Shown here: positions 8,844 to 16,391 of the stretch, piece after piece
How the letters are laid out: every line of letters starts with the position of its first letter
Position numbering within the stretch: the first letter of the stretch is position 1
From: Conyzicola nivalis_A
GTDB lineage: Bacteria; Actinomycetota; Actinomycetes; Actinomycetales; Microbacteriaceae
DNA length: 64,000 nt
Direction: 5' to 3'
Assembly: GCF_040548875.1 (NCBI RefSeq)
Contig: NZ_JBEPSJ010000003.1
Span: 62,001 to 126,000 of the forward strand
Notes under the pieces: model-generated
Told to the model about the DNA's origin: nothing
The model's database searches: none
Seen by the model: only the letters and a program-made list of their open reading frames with translations
Made by a program: the position numbers and the translations under genes

Positions 8844-9254
8844 TCAGACCAGGCTGACGCGGGCTTGCGCCTTGCCGAGCACCGTCTGGTTGTCGAAGGT
8901 GACCGTGAGGTCGATGCGGGCGACGTTCTCCTCGACCGCGCCGACCTTGGCCACTACGGTGACGCTCGCGCCGGCGAGGGCGTCGACGGCGACGGGGCGG
9001 GTGAAGCGCACCTGGTAGTCGAGCACCTTGCCGCTGTCGCCGATCCAGTCCACGACCGGCTGGATGGCGAAGCCCATCGTGAGCATGCCGTGCGCGAGCA
9101 CACCGGGCAGGCCGACGCTCGTCGCGACGTCGTCGCGGTAGTGGATCGCATTGAAATCACCGGATGCTCCGGCGTAGCGGACGAGGGAATCGCGCGTGAT
9201 CGAGAAGGTGGTCTCGGCGACGATCTCGCCGACGGTCAGCGTTTCGGTGGGCAT
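8844..9254 (-). CDS. MaoC-type (R)-hydratase, HadB-like
   Basis: 136-aa single hot-dog protein. The hydratase motif is seen in GDFNAIHYRDD, with catalytic Asp and His, followed by GLPGVLAHGML. It should pair with the upstream protein as a heterodimeric (3R)-hydroxyacyl thioester dehydratase, as mycobacterial HadAB does for FAS-II. Joined to the upstream gene by TAATG. Substrate chain length cannot be read from the sequence. Confidence 0.88.
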   Translation of the reverse strand: MPTETLTVGEIVAETTFSITRDSLVRYAGASGDFNAIHYRDDVATSVGLPGVLAHGMLTMGFAIQPVVDWIGDSGKVLDYQVRFTRPVAVDALAGASVTVVAKVGAVEENVARIDLTVTFDNQTVLGKAQARVSLV

Positions 9255-9700
9255 TACTCGTCTCCTCGCACGACCAGCGTCGAGATCGCGGTCACCACGT
9301 GGGCGCCGGTCGAATCGGTGATCGTGGACTCGGCGGTGATCATCGAGTGCCCGCCGAGCGACTTGATGTTCGCCACCGCCAGCGTCGCGGTGAGCTCGTC
9401 GCCGGCGACGATGGGGCGCGAGAAGCTGAAGCGCTGGTCGCCGTGGACCACGCGTGTGAAGTCGATGCCGGCGTCGGGCTCGGCGAGCAGCTGAGCGAGC
9501 GTGGACTCCTGGATGACCACCGGGAACGTCGGCGGCGCGACCAGGTCGGGGTAGCCTGCCGCCTTCGCGGCATCCACATCGAAGTTGACGGGGCTCGTGG
9601 AGAGCACGGCGCGGGAGAATTCGCGGATCTTCTCCCGACCGACGAGGTACGGGGCAGTGGGCGCGAACACGCGGCCCTGCAGTTCGGGGTTCACTGGCAC
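9254..9700 (-). CDS. MaoC-like dehydratase N-terminal subunit, HadA-like
   Basis: 148-aa hot-dog protein of the FAS1 dehydratase-region/HadA group (YPDLVAPPTFPVV, then VVHGDQRFSFSRPI). It lacks the D-x(4)-H hydratase motif of its partner, as expected for the substrate-binding half of a HadAB pair. Start is GTG 9700. A TAGAAT box (9712-9707, minus strand) stands 6 nt before the GTG, suggesting leaderless transcription begun just after the terminator at 9728-9763. Confidence 0.85.
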   Translation of the reverse strand: MPVNPELQGRVFAPTAPYLVGREKIREFSRAVLSTSPVNFDVDAAKAAGYPDLVAPPTFPVVIQESTLAQLLAEPDAGIDFTRVVHGDQRFSFSRPIVAGDELTATLAVANIKSLGGHSMITAESTITDSTGAHVVTAISTLVVRGDE

Positions 9701-9727
9701 CTTGTGATTCTAGCCAGTCGTACAACC

Positions 9728-9763
9728 ACAAAACCCCGATTGCATTTCTGCAACCGGGGTTTC
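9728..9763 (-). terminator. intrinsic terminator of the 27-aa peptide gene
   Basis: Arms 9731-9744 and 9749-9762 pair over 14 positions with one mismatch around a 4-nt loop. Read on the minus strand, the stem ends in a short T run. It separates the peptide transcript from the hadAB-murB operon. Confidence 0.8.
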
Positions 9764-9791
9764 GTTGGGGGTCTTGAGGGTGCTTATCCGC

Positions 9792-9875
9792 CTACTGGCA
9801 GGAGTCGCACTGCAGAAGATCCATCGGGTCAACGGGAACTGCGTAGCCGCCGACTGAATCGTTGTCGTTGTCCAT
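9792..9875 (-). CDS. 27-aa acidic peptide ending in CDSCQ
   Basis: ATG 9875 to TAG 9792, too short for usual gene callers. The product begins MDNDNDSVGGYAV and ends DLLQCDSCQ. It is acidic, with two Cys as C-x-x-C one residue from the C-terminus. Support for a real gene: AAGGAGG 6 nt upstream of the ATG, a good promoter (9931-9958) and its own terminator (9728-9763). I do not recognise the family. A C-terminal CxxC could bind metal, form a disulfide or be modified, but no maturation enzyme is adjacent. It lies between the ole and hadAB-murB operons on the same strand. Confidence 0.7.
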   Translation of the reverse strand: MDNDNDSVGGYAVPVDPMDLLQCDSCQ

Positions 9876-9930
9876 GTGATCCTCCTTCTGTGTAGTCGAG
9901 ATCGCGACTGCTTGCCGCGAGGGTTCTCAC

Positions 9931-9958
9931 TATATAACGGGAATCACAGCTGTGTCAT
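9931..9958 (-). promoter_or_regulatory. promoter of the 27-aa peptide gene
   Basis: On the minus strand, ATGACA (9958-9953) and TATATA (9936-9931) are separated by 16 nt, giving a start near 9924 and a leader of about 48 nt. This AT-rich box stands out in the surrounding sequence. A 10-bp palindrome, CACAGCTGTG (9945-9954), overlaps the -35 side and could be an operator. Confidence 0.6.
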
Positions 9959-9981
9959 TCCACTACATCTAGTGTTTCGGC

Positions 9982-10136
9982 GTGTCGCGTCGATTAACAT
10001 TCTGTGCCCGGCCACCGACATTTCGTGTACCGCGAGATTCCGCGGAAGTTGAGTCGCGCGACACGTTCTCGCACGATTTTCTGGCCCCCGATCTGGGTGC
10101 GCGGCCCGGGAGTGTCGCGTCGCACGGCGTGTCGCG
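9982..10136. promoter_or_regulatory. four GTGTCGCG sites upstream of the peptide promoter
   Basis: GTGTCGCG occurs at 9982, 10112 and 10129, and as its complement CGCGACAC at 10057, all within 155 bp. No gene is visible in 9960-10177. The sites lie directly upstream of the peptide promoter and could be binding sites for a regulator. The spacing is irregular and the function is inferred. Confidence 0.35.
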
Positions 10137-10177
10137 CGTGTGCGGGCGGTGGCTCGCCCGACGAGCCGCGAGCGCTC

Positions 10178-10325
10178 GAGCCGCGGGGCAAACAATCGAC
10201 CCTCAAGCCAACGCTCAACGTCAAAACGTTGCCCCTCAGCAATAGGCAGCGTCACCCGACGAGCTGTGGGGCAAACAATCGACGTCGAAACCGGCGCTCA
10301 ACGTCGAAACCTTGCCCCTCGGCTC
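10178..10325. repeat. two tandem hairpin repeats directly after oleD
   Basis: Units 10178-10240 and 10261-10325 share a 51-nt core, identical at about 42 positions. Each runs from GGGGCAAACAATCGAC to TTGCCCC, so each can close a GGGGCAA/TTGCCCC stem around about 37 nt. The second unit ends on the base before the oleD stop codon. They may end ole transcription or be a mobile repeat; neither has a clear T run. Confidence 0.7.
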
Positions 10326-11291
10326 TTAGCGGTAGGAGGCGGCGAGCCGTTCGAAGCCCTCGTCGAGCGAAACAGCCGGCGTCCACTGCAGGTCGGCGCG
10401 GGTGCGGCGCTGGTCGAACCAGTGTGCGGTCGACAGCTGTTCGGCGAGGAACCGGGTCATCGGCGGCTCGTCGACGCCGGGGCGCACGCGCCACACCGCC
10501 TCGATGACCGATCCCGCGGCGCGGGCCACGCCGGCCGGCACGCTCCAGCGCGGGGCCGGCACTCCGGCGGCGGCGCACATGCCGGCGAGCAGCTCGGCCA
10601 CCGGGCGCGGCTCGCCGTTGGTCACGACGTACGAGTTGCCGTGCACCTCGGGCGCCCGCTCCAGGGCTGCGGCGATCGCCGACGCGGCGTTGTCGATGTA
10701 GGTCGTGTCGATGAGGGCGGCGCCGTGGCCGAGCAGCGGCAGGCGTCCGCGGCTGGCACGGTCGACGATGCGGGCGACGAGCTGCGTGTCGCCCGGTCCC
10801 CAGACGAGGTGCGGGCGCACGGCGACGACGGCGAGCTCCGGCGAGTCGGCGGCGAGGGCCATCAGCTCGGCGGTCGCCTTGGTGCGGGCGTAGTCGCCCC
10901 GGGCGCGCAGCGGGTCGGCGGGGAGGGCGTCGTCGCCGACGATGGATGCCCCGGCGTGCGCCACCGACGGAGACGACACGAATACGAAGCGGCTGGCCGT
11001 CGAGTCGGTTGCCGCCCGCAGCAGCCGGAGGGTGCCGCCCACGTTGATGTTCTCGAACTCCGCGGGGGCGCCGGCGAGAGAGACCTTCGCGGCCAGGTGG
11101 ACGATCGCGTCGACCCCGGCGACGGCGTGGGCGACCGTGGTCGCATCCGTCACCGAGCCCAGCAGATCGGTGACGCCCACGACACCGGACGGACGGCGCT
11201 GCAGCGTGCGCACCTCGTGCCCGGCGTCCCGAACCGCGGCCGCGACGGCACCGCCGAGCAGACCGCTCGCGCCGGTGACGAGAACGATCAC
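10326..11291 (-). CDS. oleD: OleD, 2-alkyl-3-oxoalkanoate reductase
   Basis: 321-aa NAD(P)H-dependent extended short-chain dehydrogenase. It reduces the 2-alkyl-3-keto acid made by OleA to the beta-hydroxy acid used by OleC. Visible are the Rossmann motif VTGASGLLGGAV at the start, the NAD-domain HLAAKVS, and the catalytic Tyr/Lys in DYARTKATAE. Start is GTG 11291, overlapping the oleBC stop by 4 nt. It is the last gene of oleA-oleBC-oleD and is followed by the tandem repeats. Assignment as OleD, rather than a general epimerase, rests on this context. Confidence 0.88.
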   Translation of the reverse strand: MIVLVTGASGLLGGAVAAAVRDAGHEVRTLQRRPSGVVGVTDLLGSVTDATTVAHAVAGVDAIVHLAAKVSLAGAPAEFENINVGGTLRLLRAATDSTASRFVFVSSPSVAHAGASIVGDDALPADPLRARGDYARTKATAELMALAADSPELAVVAVRPHLVWGPGDTQLVARIVDRASRGRLPLLGHGAALIDTTYIDNAASAIAAALERAPEVHGNSYVVTNGEPRPVAELLAGMCAAAGVPAPRWSVPAGVARAAGSVIEAVWRVRPGVDEPPMTRFLAEQLSTAHWFDQRRTRADLQWTPAVSLDEGFERLAASYR

Positions 11292-14047
11292 GGTCGCGTC
11301 ATCCGCCCGCCGGTGAGCACGTCGGCCGCCCAGTCGCCGAGGCGCACGCGGTCGATCTTGGAGTTGTGACGGATGTCGGTGGGCAGCTGCGGCACGACCA
11401 GCACCGCGGCGATGGGCAGCTCGACGGAGCCGCGCACGGCGCTGGCCATGGCCGACGTCGCCAGCGACACGCGGAACGCGGGCGGGACGGTCTCGATCAC
11501 GGCGACGAGCTGTTCCTCGCCGAGCGGGCCGACGCCGACGAGGGCCGCGCGGGCGACCTCGAAGACCGACTCGATCTGCTGCTCCGGTCCGACCGGGGTG
11601 ACGACGCCGTCCTCGGTGACGATGACGTGCGGCATCCTGCCCTCGACCCACAGGCGCCCCTCGGCGTCGATGTGGCCGACGTCGCCGGTGCGGTGCCAGC
11701 GCTCCCCCGTCAGGGCACCGCGGCGCGACTCGCGCTCGGTGAGCCAGAGCGAGTCGTAGTGGTCTTTGATGTGCGGCGCCGAGACGACGATCTCGCCCGT
11801 CAGCATCGGTTCGTCGGTGAGCTCGCCCGTCGCCTCGCCCCACGCGTTGAGCGCGCTGATGCGCACGCGGGTGGATGCCGCGGGCAGGCCGACGCAGACG
11901 CCGCCGGGGCCGCCGAGGGTGAGCGCGGCGTCGCGGATGCCCTCGAGCGTGATGTCGGTCATAAGCAGACCCTCGGTCATGCCGTACGGCGTGTGCGCGG
12001 TCGCGTTCGGCATGAGGGCGGATGCCGCGGCGAGCAGCCGCTCGGAGACCGGCGCCCCCGCCGACAGGAACTCCTGCACGCTGGTGAGCGCCTCGCGGTC
12101 GGCGTCGGTGAGCGAGTGCGCCGTGGCGACCACGTTCGTGATCGCGGCGGGCGAGAGGAACACCACGGTGGCGTCGACGGCGGCGACCGCGGCGGCGACG
12201 GCCGTCGCGGTGAGCGTCTTCGGCGAGGTGACGACCATGTCGGGGGTGACCGAGCGCGCGCCGAGCGCGGGGCCGAGCAGCGCGAAGGGGGCGAATCCGG
12301 CGACCAGGCCGGTGCCGACTCCGACGCCGTAGGTGTCGGCGAGCGCGTCGACCAGGGCGGCCAACTGGCCGTGCGTATAGACGACGCCCTTCGCCGGCCC
12401 GGTGGAGCCGGAGGTGAACAGCACCGCAGCGGTGTCGTCGGGGGCGGGGAAGTCGGGCAGCTCCTCCTCGACGCCGAGCGACACGAGGTCGCCGAGCGAG
12501 TAGGCCACGTCGAGCGAGCGGCGCACCGGCTTGATGTAGCGCGCGGTGGAGATCTTCTGCCCCGGCCAGCCGAGGGCGGTCGCCGCGGCGAGCCCGGCTG
12601 GCGCGCCGATCACGTGGTCGGGCCAGGCGCCGCGCACGGCGCGGGTGAGCCCCTTGAGGCCGAGTCCGGCGTCGGCCACGACCACGACGGCGCCGATGCG
12701 CAGGCACGCGTAGAGCACTGCGGTGAGGTCGGCGCCGGGCTGCACGAGCAGCGAGACGCGGTCGCCGCGCTTGACGCCGACCATGGCGAGGCCGGCGGCG
12801 ATCTGGCGCACGCGCTTGGAGAGCAGGCGCCAGCTGACGACGTTGGGCTCGGATCCGCGCGCCGGCGCCATCTCGACGAGCGCGGTGTCGGTGCTGTCGC
12901 GCAGCGGGTCGAGGTAGCGGAACAGCCCGGCCGGGTTGCCCTCGACGACGGGCTTCACGTAGTCCTCGTCGAAACGGTTCGGGTCGAGGTCGTCGTCGTC
13001 GAGCCCGGCGGGCCCTTCGACAGGCTCAGGGACCGTGAACCGCGAGGGGTTGGCCGCCGCGGTGCCGAGGCTGCCGAGCTCCGTTCCGCGGTCGCCGAGC
13101 CAGGTGAGGACGGCCGCCGCGTAGTCGACGTCTTCGGCGACCAGGTGTCCCGCGCCTTCGAAGCGGTGCACGTCGGCGTGCGGCATCCGGTCGACCAGGT
13201 CGTCGAGGTAGCGGTCGCCGAAGATCGGGTCTTCGGGGCCCCACAGGGCGAGGGCGGGCACCGCGAGGTAGCGCAGCGACTCGGCGATGCGGGCGAGCTC
13301 CGGATGGCTCGGGTGCGACTCGTCGGCCGGGATGTCGGCGACGAAGCCGCCGATGCCCGCGCGGCGGTCGGCCTCGAGGTAGGGCGCGCGGTAGCCGTCG
13401 CGGATCTCGTCGGAGAGGGGCGGATGCGCCAGGGAGAGCGTGGTCTCGAGGAACGCGGGCGTCGCGACCGTCGCGGAGCCCAGCACGCCGCGCAGCAGCG
13501 TCAGCCGCAGCGGCGCGGGGATCGGGGTGCCCTCCGGCTGGAAGATCGCGGTGTTGAGCACGGCGACGCCGGCGAGCAGGTCGGGGTGGTCGACGGCCCA
13601 GCCGAGGCTGACGACGCCGCCCCAGTCGTGGCCGAGCGTGATGACGGGGCCGGTGAGGCCGAGCGACGCCGTGAGGTCGCCGAGGTCGCGCACCCGTCGC
13701 GCGAGGTCGCGCGGCTCTCCGGTGCGTTCGGAGAATCCCATGTCGAGCTGGTCGACGGCGACGACCCGCCATGCCTCGCGGCCCTGGGCCGCGGCATCCG
13801 TCGCCTGGGTCAGCAGGTCACGCCACAGGTAGCTCCACGTGGGGTTGCCGTGCACGCACAGGATCGTGCCGACCGGCGTGACGCCGAGCTCGGCGAGCCG
13901 CGCGGCGTTGTCGAGCAGGTGCCACTCGTGGGTGACGCCGTCGTCGCCGGCACTGACCAGACGCGAGAACGACGGGTCGAGACCGTCGAGTCCCGCGGGT
14001 GGAAGGCTCGCCGGAAGGGGAGCGGAACGCGGGATTCGAGAAGTCAC
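11288..14047 (-). CDS. oleBC: OleBC fusion: beta-lactone decarboxylase plus beta-lactone synthetase
   Basis: 919 aa. The N-terminal alpha/beta hydrolase (about 1-330, OleB) is haloalkane-dehalogenase-like, with HGNPTWSYLWR (66-76) and nucleophile Asp141 in LGHDWGG; it decarboxylates the cis-beta-lactone to a cis-olefin. The C-terminal AMP-forming domain (about 355-919, OleC) has LFTSGSTGPAKG (543-554), TPYGMTEG (686-693), TGDVGHID and the late Lys in RHNSKIDR (about 897); it makes the beta-lactone from the beta-hydroxy acid. Fusion of OleB to OleC is the known actinobacterial arrangement. Linker residues about 338-346 (TVPEPVEGP) are encoded by a dispersed repeat. ATGA overlap with oleA, GTGA with oleD. 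Confidence 0.92.
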   Translation of the reverse strand: MTSRIPRSAPLPASLPPAGLDGLDPSFSRLVSAGDDGVTHEWHLLDNAARLAELGVTPVGTILCVHGNPTWSYLWRDLLTQATDAAAQGREAWRVVAVDQLDMGFSERTGEPRDLARRVRDLGDLTASLGLTGPVITLGHDWGGVVSLGWAVDHPDLLAGVAVLNTAIFQPEGTPIPAPLRLTLLRGVLGSATVATPAFLETTLSLAHPPLSDEIRDGYRAPYLEADRRAGIGGFVADIPADESHPSHPELARIAESLRYLAVPALALWGPEDPIFGDRYLDDLVDRMPHADVHRFEGAGHLVAEDVDYAAAVLTWLGDRGTELGSLGTAAANPSRFTVPEPVEGPAGLDDDDLDPNRFDEDYVKPVVEGNPAGLFRYLDPLRDSTDTALVEMAPARGSEPNVVSWRLLSKRVRQIAAGLAMVGVKRGDRVSLLVQPGADLTAVLYACLRIGAVVVVADAGLGLKGLTRAVRGAWPDHVIGAPAGLAAATALGWPGQKISTARYIKPVRRSLDVAYSLGDLVSLGVEEELPDFPAPDDTAAVLFTSGSTGPAKGVVYTHGQLAALVDALADTYGVGVGTGLVAGFAPFALLGPALGARSVTPDMVVTSPKTLTATAVAAAVAAVDATVVFLSPAAITNVVATAHSLTDADREALTSVQEFLSAGAPVSERLLAAASALMPNATAHTPYGMTEGLLMTDITLEGIRDAALTLGGPGGVCVGLPAASTRVRISALNAWGEATGELTDEPMLTGEIVVSAPHIKDHYDSLWLTERESRRGALTGERWHRTGDVGHIDAEGRLWVEGRMPHVIVTEDGVVTPVGPEQQIESVFEVARAALVGVGPLGEEQLVAVIETVPPAFRVSLATSAMASAVRGSVELPIAAVLVVPQLPTDIRHNSKIDRVRLGDWAADVLTGGRMTRP
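13011..13034. repeat. REP-like copy encoding part of the OleB-OleC linker
   Basis: The sequence ggcccttcgacaggctcagg runs on into gacc. It is the reverse complement of the element at 7726-7749, here read in frame to give VPEPVEGP between the two enzyme domains. The interdomain position means it is probably tolerated rather than disruptive. Confidence 0.85.
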
Positions 14048-15066
14048 CAGGCGATCTCCAACATTGCGGTATTGAGTCCGGAACCGACGCCCATCAGCAG
14101 CACGCGGTCACCCTTCTTGAGGTCTTCGGCCTCGTAAGCGAGCGTGATCGGGATCGACGCGGGGCCGATGTTTCCGAGCAGCGGGTAGGTGCGTGGCACC
14201 TTGGCCTCGTCGAGGCCCGCGGCCTTGACGATGGCGTTGGTGTGCACGGAGGAGACCTGGTGCAGGATGTAGCGGTCCATCTTGCCCCACGACCAGTCGG
14301 ACTTCGCCTCGTTCCAGGCGGAGACGACGAGCTCCATGCCGCCCTTGAGCAGCGCCTTCGCGTCGGTGAACATGCCGTCGACGCTGCCGACGCAGAGGTC
14401 GTTGAACTGGGTGGCCGCGCGCGTGACGCCGCCGAGGATGCGGTGCCCCTCGGGGTGGGCGTCTGCGCGGCCGATGACGGCCGCCGCGGCACCCGAGCCG
14501 AGCGTGAGGCTGGCGAACTCGCTCATGAAGTCTTTACGGTTCAGGCTGTTCGCCTCGAGCCGGTCGACGGTGTTGTTCTGGATCTCGTCGGCGTCCTCGC
14601 CCGCGACGATCACGGCGTAGTCGATCTGGCCGGAGTCGATGAGCGACGAGGCGAGGCTCATGCCGTTGACGAAGCCGAGACACGCGTTCGCGATGTCGAA
14701 GTTGAGGGCGGAGCTCGGCAGGCCGAGGCCGTGGTGGATGCTCACGGCGACCGAGGGCTCGAGGTTCTTGCGAGTCACCGAGGTGTTGATGAGCAGGCCG
14801 ACCTGGTCGGGGCGGACGCCGGCCTGGGCGAGCGCGCGCTTGCCGGCGGCGATCGCGGCGTCGTCGAACTGCTGACCCTCTTCCCAGTTGCGGCGCTCGT
14901 ACACGCCCGCGACGCGTTGCAGCAGTCCCTTGGGAAGGTGGAGTCGCTTGAGCGCCCCCTGCAGTCGCTGGTCGATCGATTCCGACGTCGTGATGCGTGA
15001 GGCGATCGTCGATGCGACCGAGAGCAGTGCGACGTTCTTGTGCGTCGTCGTGGCGTTTCCGTCCAA
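14044..15066 (-). CDS. oleA: OleA, thiolase-fold head-to-head acyl-CoA condensing enzyme
   Basis: 340-aa thiolase-superfamily enzyme related to FabH. It joins two fatty acyl-CoAs by a non-decarboxylative Claisen condensation to a 2-alkyl-3-keto acid, the first step of olefin synthesis. Catalytic residues appear as Cys129 (DIANACLGF), His269 (RYILHQVSS) and Asn299 (LLGNIGPASI). Start is TTG 15066 with GGGAG 6 nt upstream. It is first in the operon, and the neighbouring oleBC and oleD separate it from an ordinary ketoacyl-ACP synthase III. Confidence 0.92.
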   Translation of the reverse strand: MDGNATTTHKNVALLSVASTIASRITTSESIDQRLQGALKRLHLPKGLLQRVAGVYERRNWEEGQQFDDAAIAAGKRALAQAGVRPDQVGLLINTSVTRKNLEPSVAVSIHHGLGLPSSALNFDIANACLGFVNGMSLASSLIDSGQIDYAVIVAGEDADEIQNNTVDRLEANSLNRKDFMSEFASLTLGSGAAAAVIGRADAHPEGHRILGGVTRAATQFNDLCVGSVDGMFTDAKALLKGGMELVVSAWNEAKSDWSWGKMDRYILHQVSSVHTNAIVKAAGLDEAKVPRTYPLLGNIGPASIPITLAYEAEDLKKGDRVLLMGVGSGLNTAMLEIAW

Positions 15067-15392
15067 CGGATCTCCCTATCGAATTGTCAACTGGGTGCGA
15101 GATGACAAGTTAATTATTGTCCTTCGCGAAGCTGACCGTTGACCGGGCTGGCGCTGGACGGTCTCGAGCGACCGCCACCGGGCCCCCGAACTGTCGCAAG
15201 GGGGGCTATTCCGGCGTGATCAGGCCCGTTTGCGACAAGTCCATCGACATGTCAATGGGGTCGGCGCAAGCACCGGCGTGCCCCTCGTGGTGCATGGTAC
15301 TTTTGCCGGAATCGGCTGGACGCTTCGCGCGGCTTACCCGCGCGCGCGCTCATCCTTCGTTCAATGACGAACACCTGGAAGGCACACCCGAC
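15067..15392. other. divergent regulatory region between oleA and dhaK
   Basis: No gene is visible. An AT-rich stretch at about 15095-15120 probably holds the oleA promoter. Towards dhaK are an inverted repeat TGTCGCAA (15192-15199)/TTGCGACA (15230-15237) and a near-palindrome centred on GACATGTC (15241-15258, arms CCAT/ATGG). These are candidate operators for dhaK or for both genes; their function is inferred. Confidence 0.45.
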
Positions 15393-16391
15393 ATGAAGAA
15401 ACTCATCAACGCTCCGGAGGCCGTGCTGGCCGACGCCCTCGTAGGCATCGATGCGGCTCATCCCGAGCTCACCGTCGACCACGCGAACCGCATCATCTAC
15501 CGCGGCACCCCCACGCGGGCCGGCAAGGTCGCGCTGATCTCCGGCGGCGGCTCGGGACACGAGCCGTTGCACGGCGGCTACGTCGGCCTCGGCATGCTCG
15601 ACGCCGCGTGCGCCGGCGAGGTCTTCACCTCCCCCACCCCCGACCAGATGCAGGAGGCGACCAAGGTCGCCGACGCGGGCGCGGGCGTGCTGCACATCGT
15701 CAAGAACTACACGGGCGACGTGATGAACTTCGAGATGGCCGCCGAGCTCGCCGAGGCGGAGGCCGGAACGAGGGTCGCCTCCATCGTGGTCAACGACGAC
15801 GTGGCCGTCGAGGACTCGACCTGGACCGCCGGCCGGCGCGGCGTCGGCCTCACCGTGCTGCTGGAGAAGATCGTGGGCGCCGCCGCCGAGGAGGGACGCG
15901 ACCTCGACGCCGTCGTCGCGCTCGCCACGCGGGTCAACGAGTCGGGGCGCTCCATGGGGATGGCGCTGACGAGCTGCACCGTGCCCTCGGCCGGCAGGCC
16001 AACCTTCGACCTGCCCGACGACATGATGGAGATCGGCGTGGGGATCCACGGCGAACCGGGCAGACACCGGGTGCCGCTGGCGCCGGCCGCATCCATCGCC
16101 CAGCAGCTGGTCGAGCCGATCCTCGCCGACCTCGACTTCACCAAGGGGCCGGTGATCGCGATGCTGAACGGCATGGGAGGCTCCCCGTTGATCGAGCTGT
16201 ATCTGATGTACGGCGAGGTCGCGAAGCTGCTCGAGAAGGCCGGCGTCACCGTCGCCCGCAACCTGGTCGGCAACTACATCACGAGCCTCGACATGGCCGG
16301 GTGCTCGGTCACGCTGCTGCAGGCCGACGACGAGCTGCTCGGCCTGTGGGACGCGCCCGTCAACACCCCCGGCCTCCGCTGGGGCGTGTGA
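15393..16391 (+). CDS. dhaK: dihydroxyacetone kinase subunit DhaK
   Basis: 332-aa substrate-binding subunit. It binds dihydroxyacetone covalently as a hemiaminal through a His, expected at His219 in VGIHGEPG. ISGGGSGHEPLHGGYVG (50-66) and the N-terminal MKKLINAPE are typical. I chose ATG 15393 because GGAAGG precedes it and the N-terminus then matches the family; upstream in-frame codons lie in the regulatory region. Genes dhaK-dhaL-dhaM overlap by 4 nt each, so this is a PTS-type (phosphoenolpyruvate-dependent) kinase that makes DHA phosphate for glycolysis. Confidence 0.96.
   Translation: MKKLINAPEAVLADALVGIDAAHPELTVDHANRIIYRGTPTRAGKVALISGGGSGHEPLHGGYVGLGMLDAACAGEVFTSPTPDQMQEATKVADAGAGVLHIVKNYTGDVMNFEMAAELAEAEAGTRVASIVVNDDVAVEDSTWTAGRRGVGLTVLLEKIVGAAAEEGRDLDAVVALATRVNESGRSMGMALTSCTVPSAGRPTFDLPDDMMEIGVGIHGEPGRHRVPLAPAASIAQQLVEPILADLDFTKGPVIAMLNGMGGSPLIELYLMYGEVAKLLEKAGVTVARNLVGNYITSLDMAGCSVTLLQADDELLGLWDAPVNTPGLRWGV

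Noticed and set aside
9982..10507. Several short frames through the spacer and repeats after oleD.
   Set aside because: They run across hairpin repeats, with atypical codon use and no ribosome sites.
11366..14137. 923-codon frame antisense to oleBC.
   Set aside because: No recognisable domain; Arg/Gly/Asp-rich complement of a well-supported fusion enzyme.
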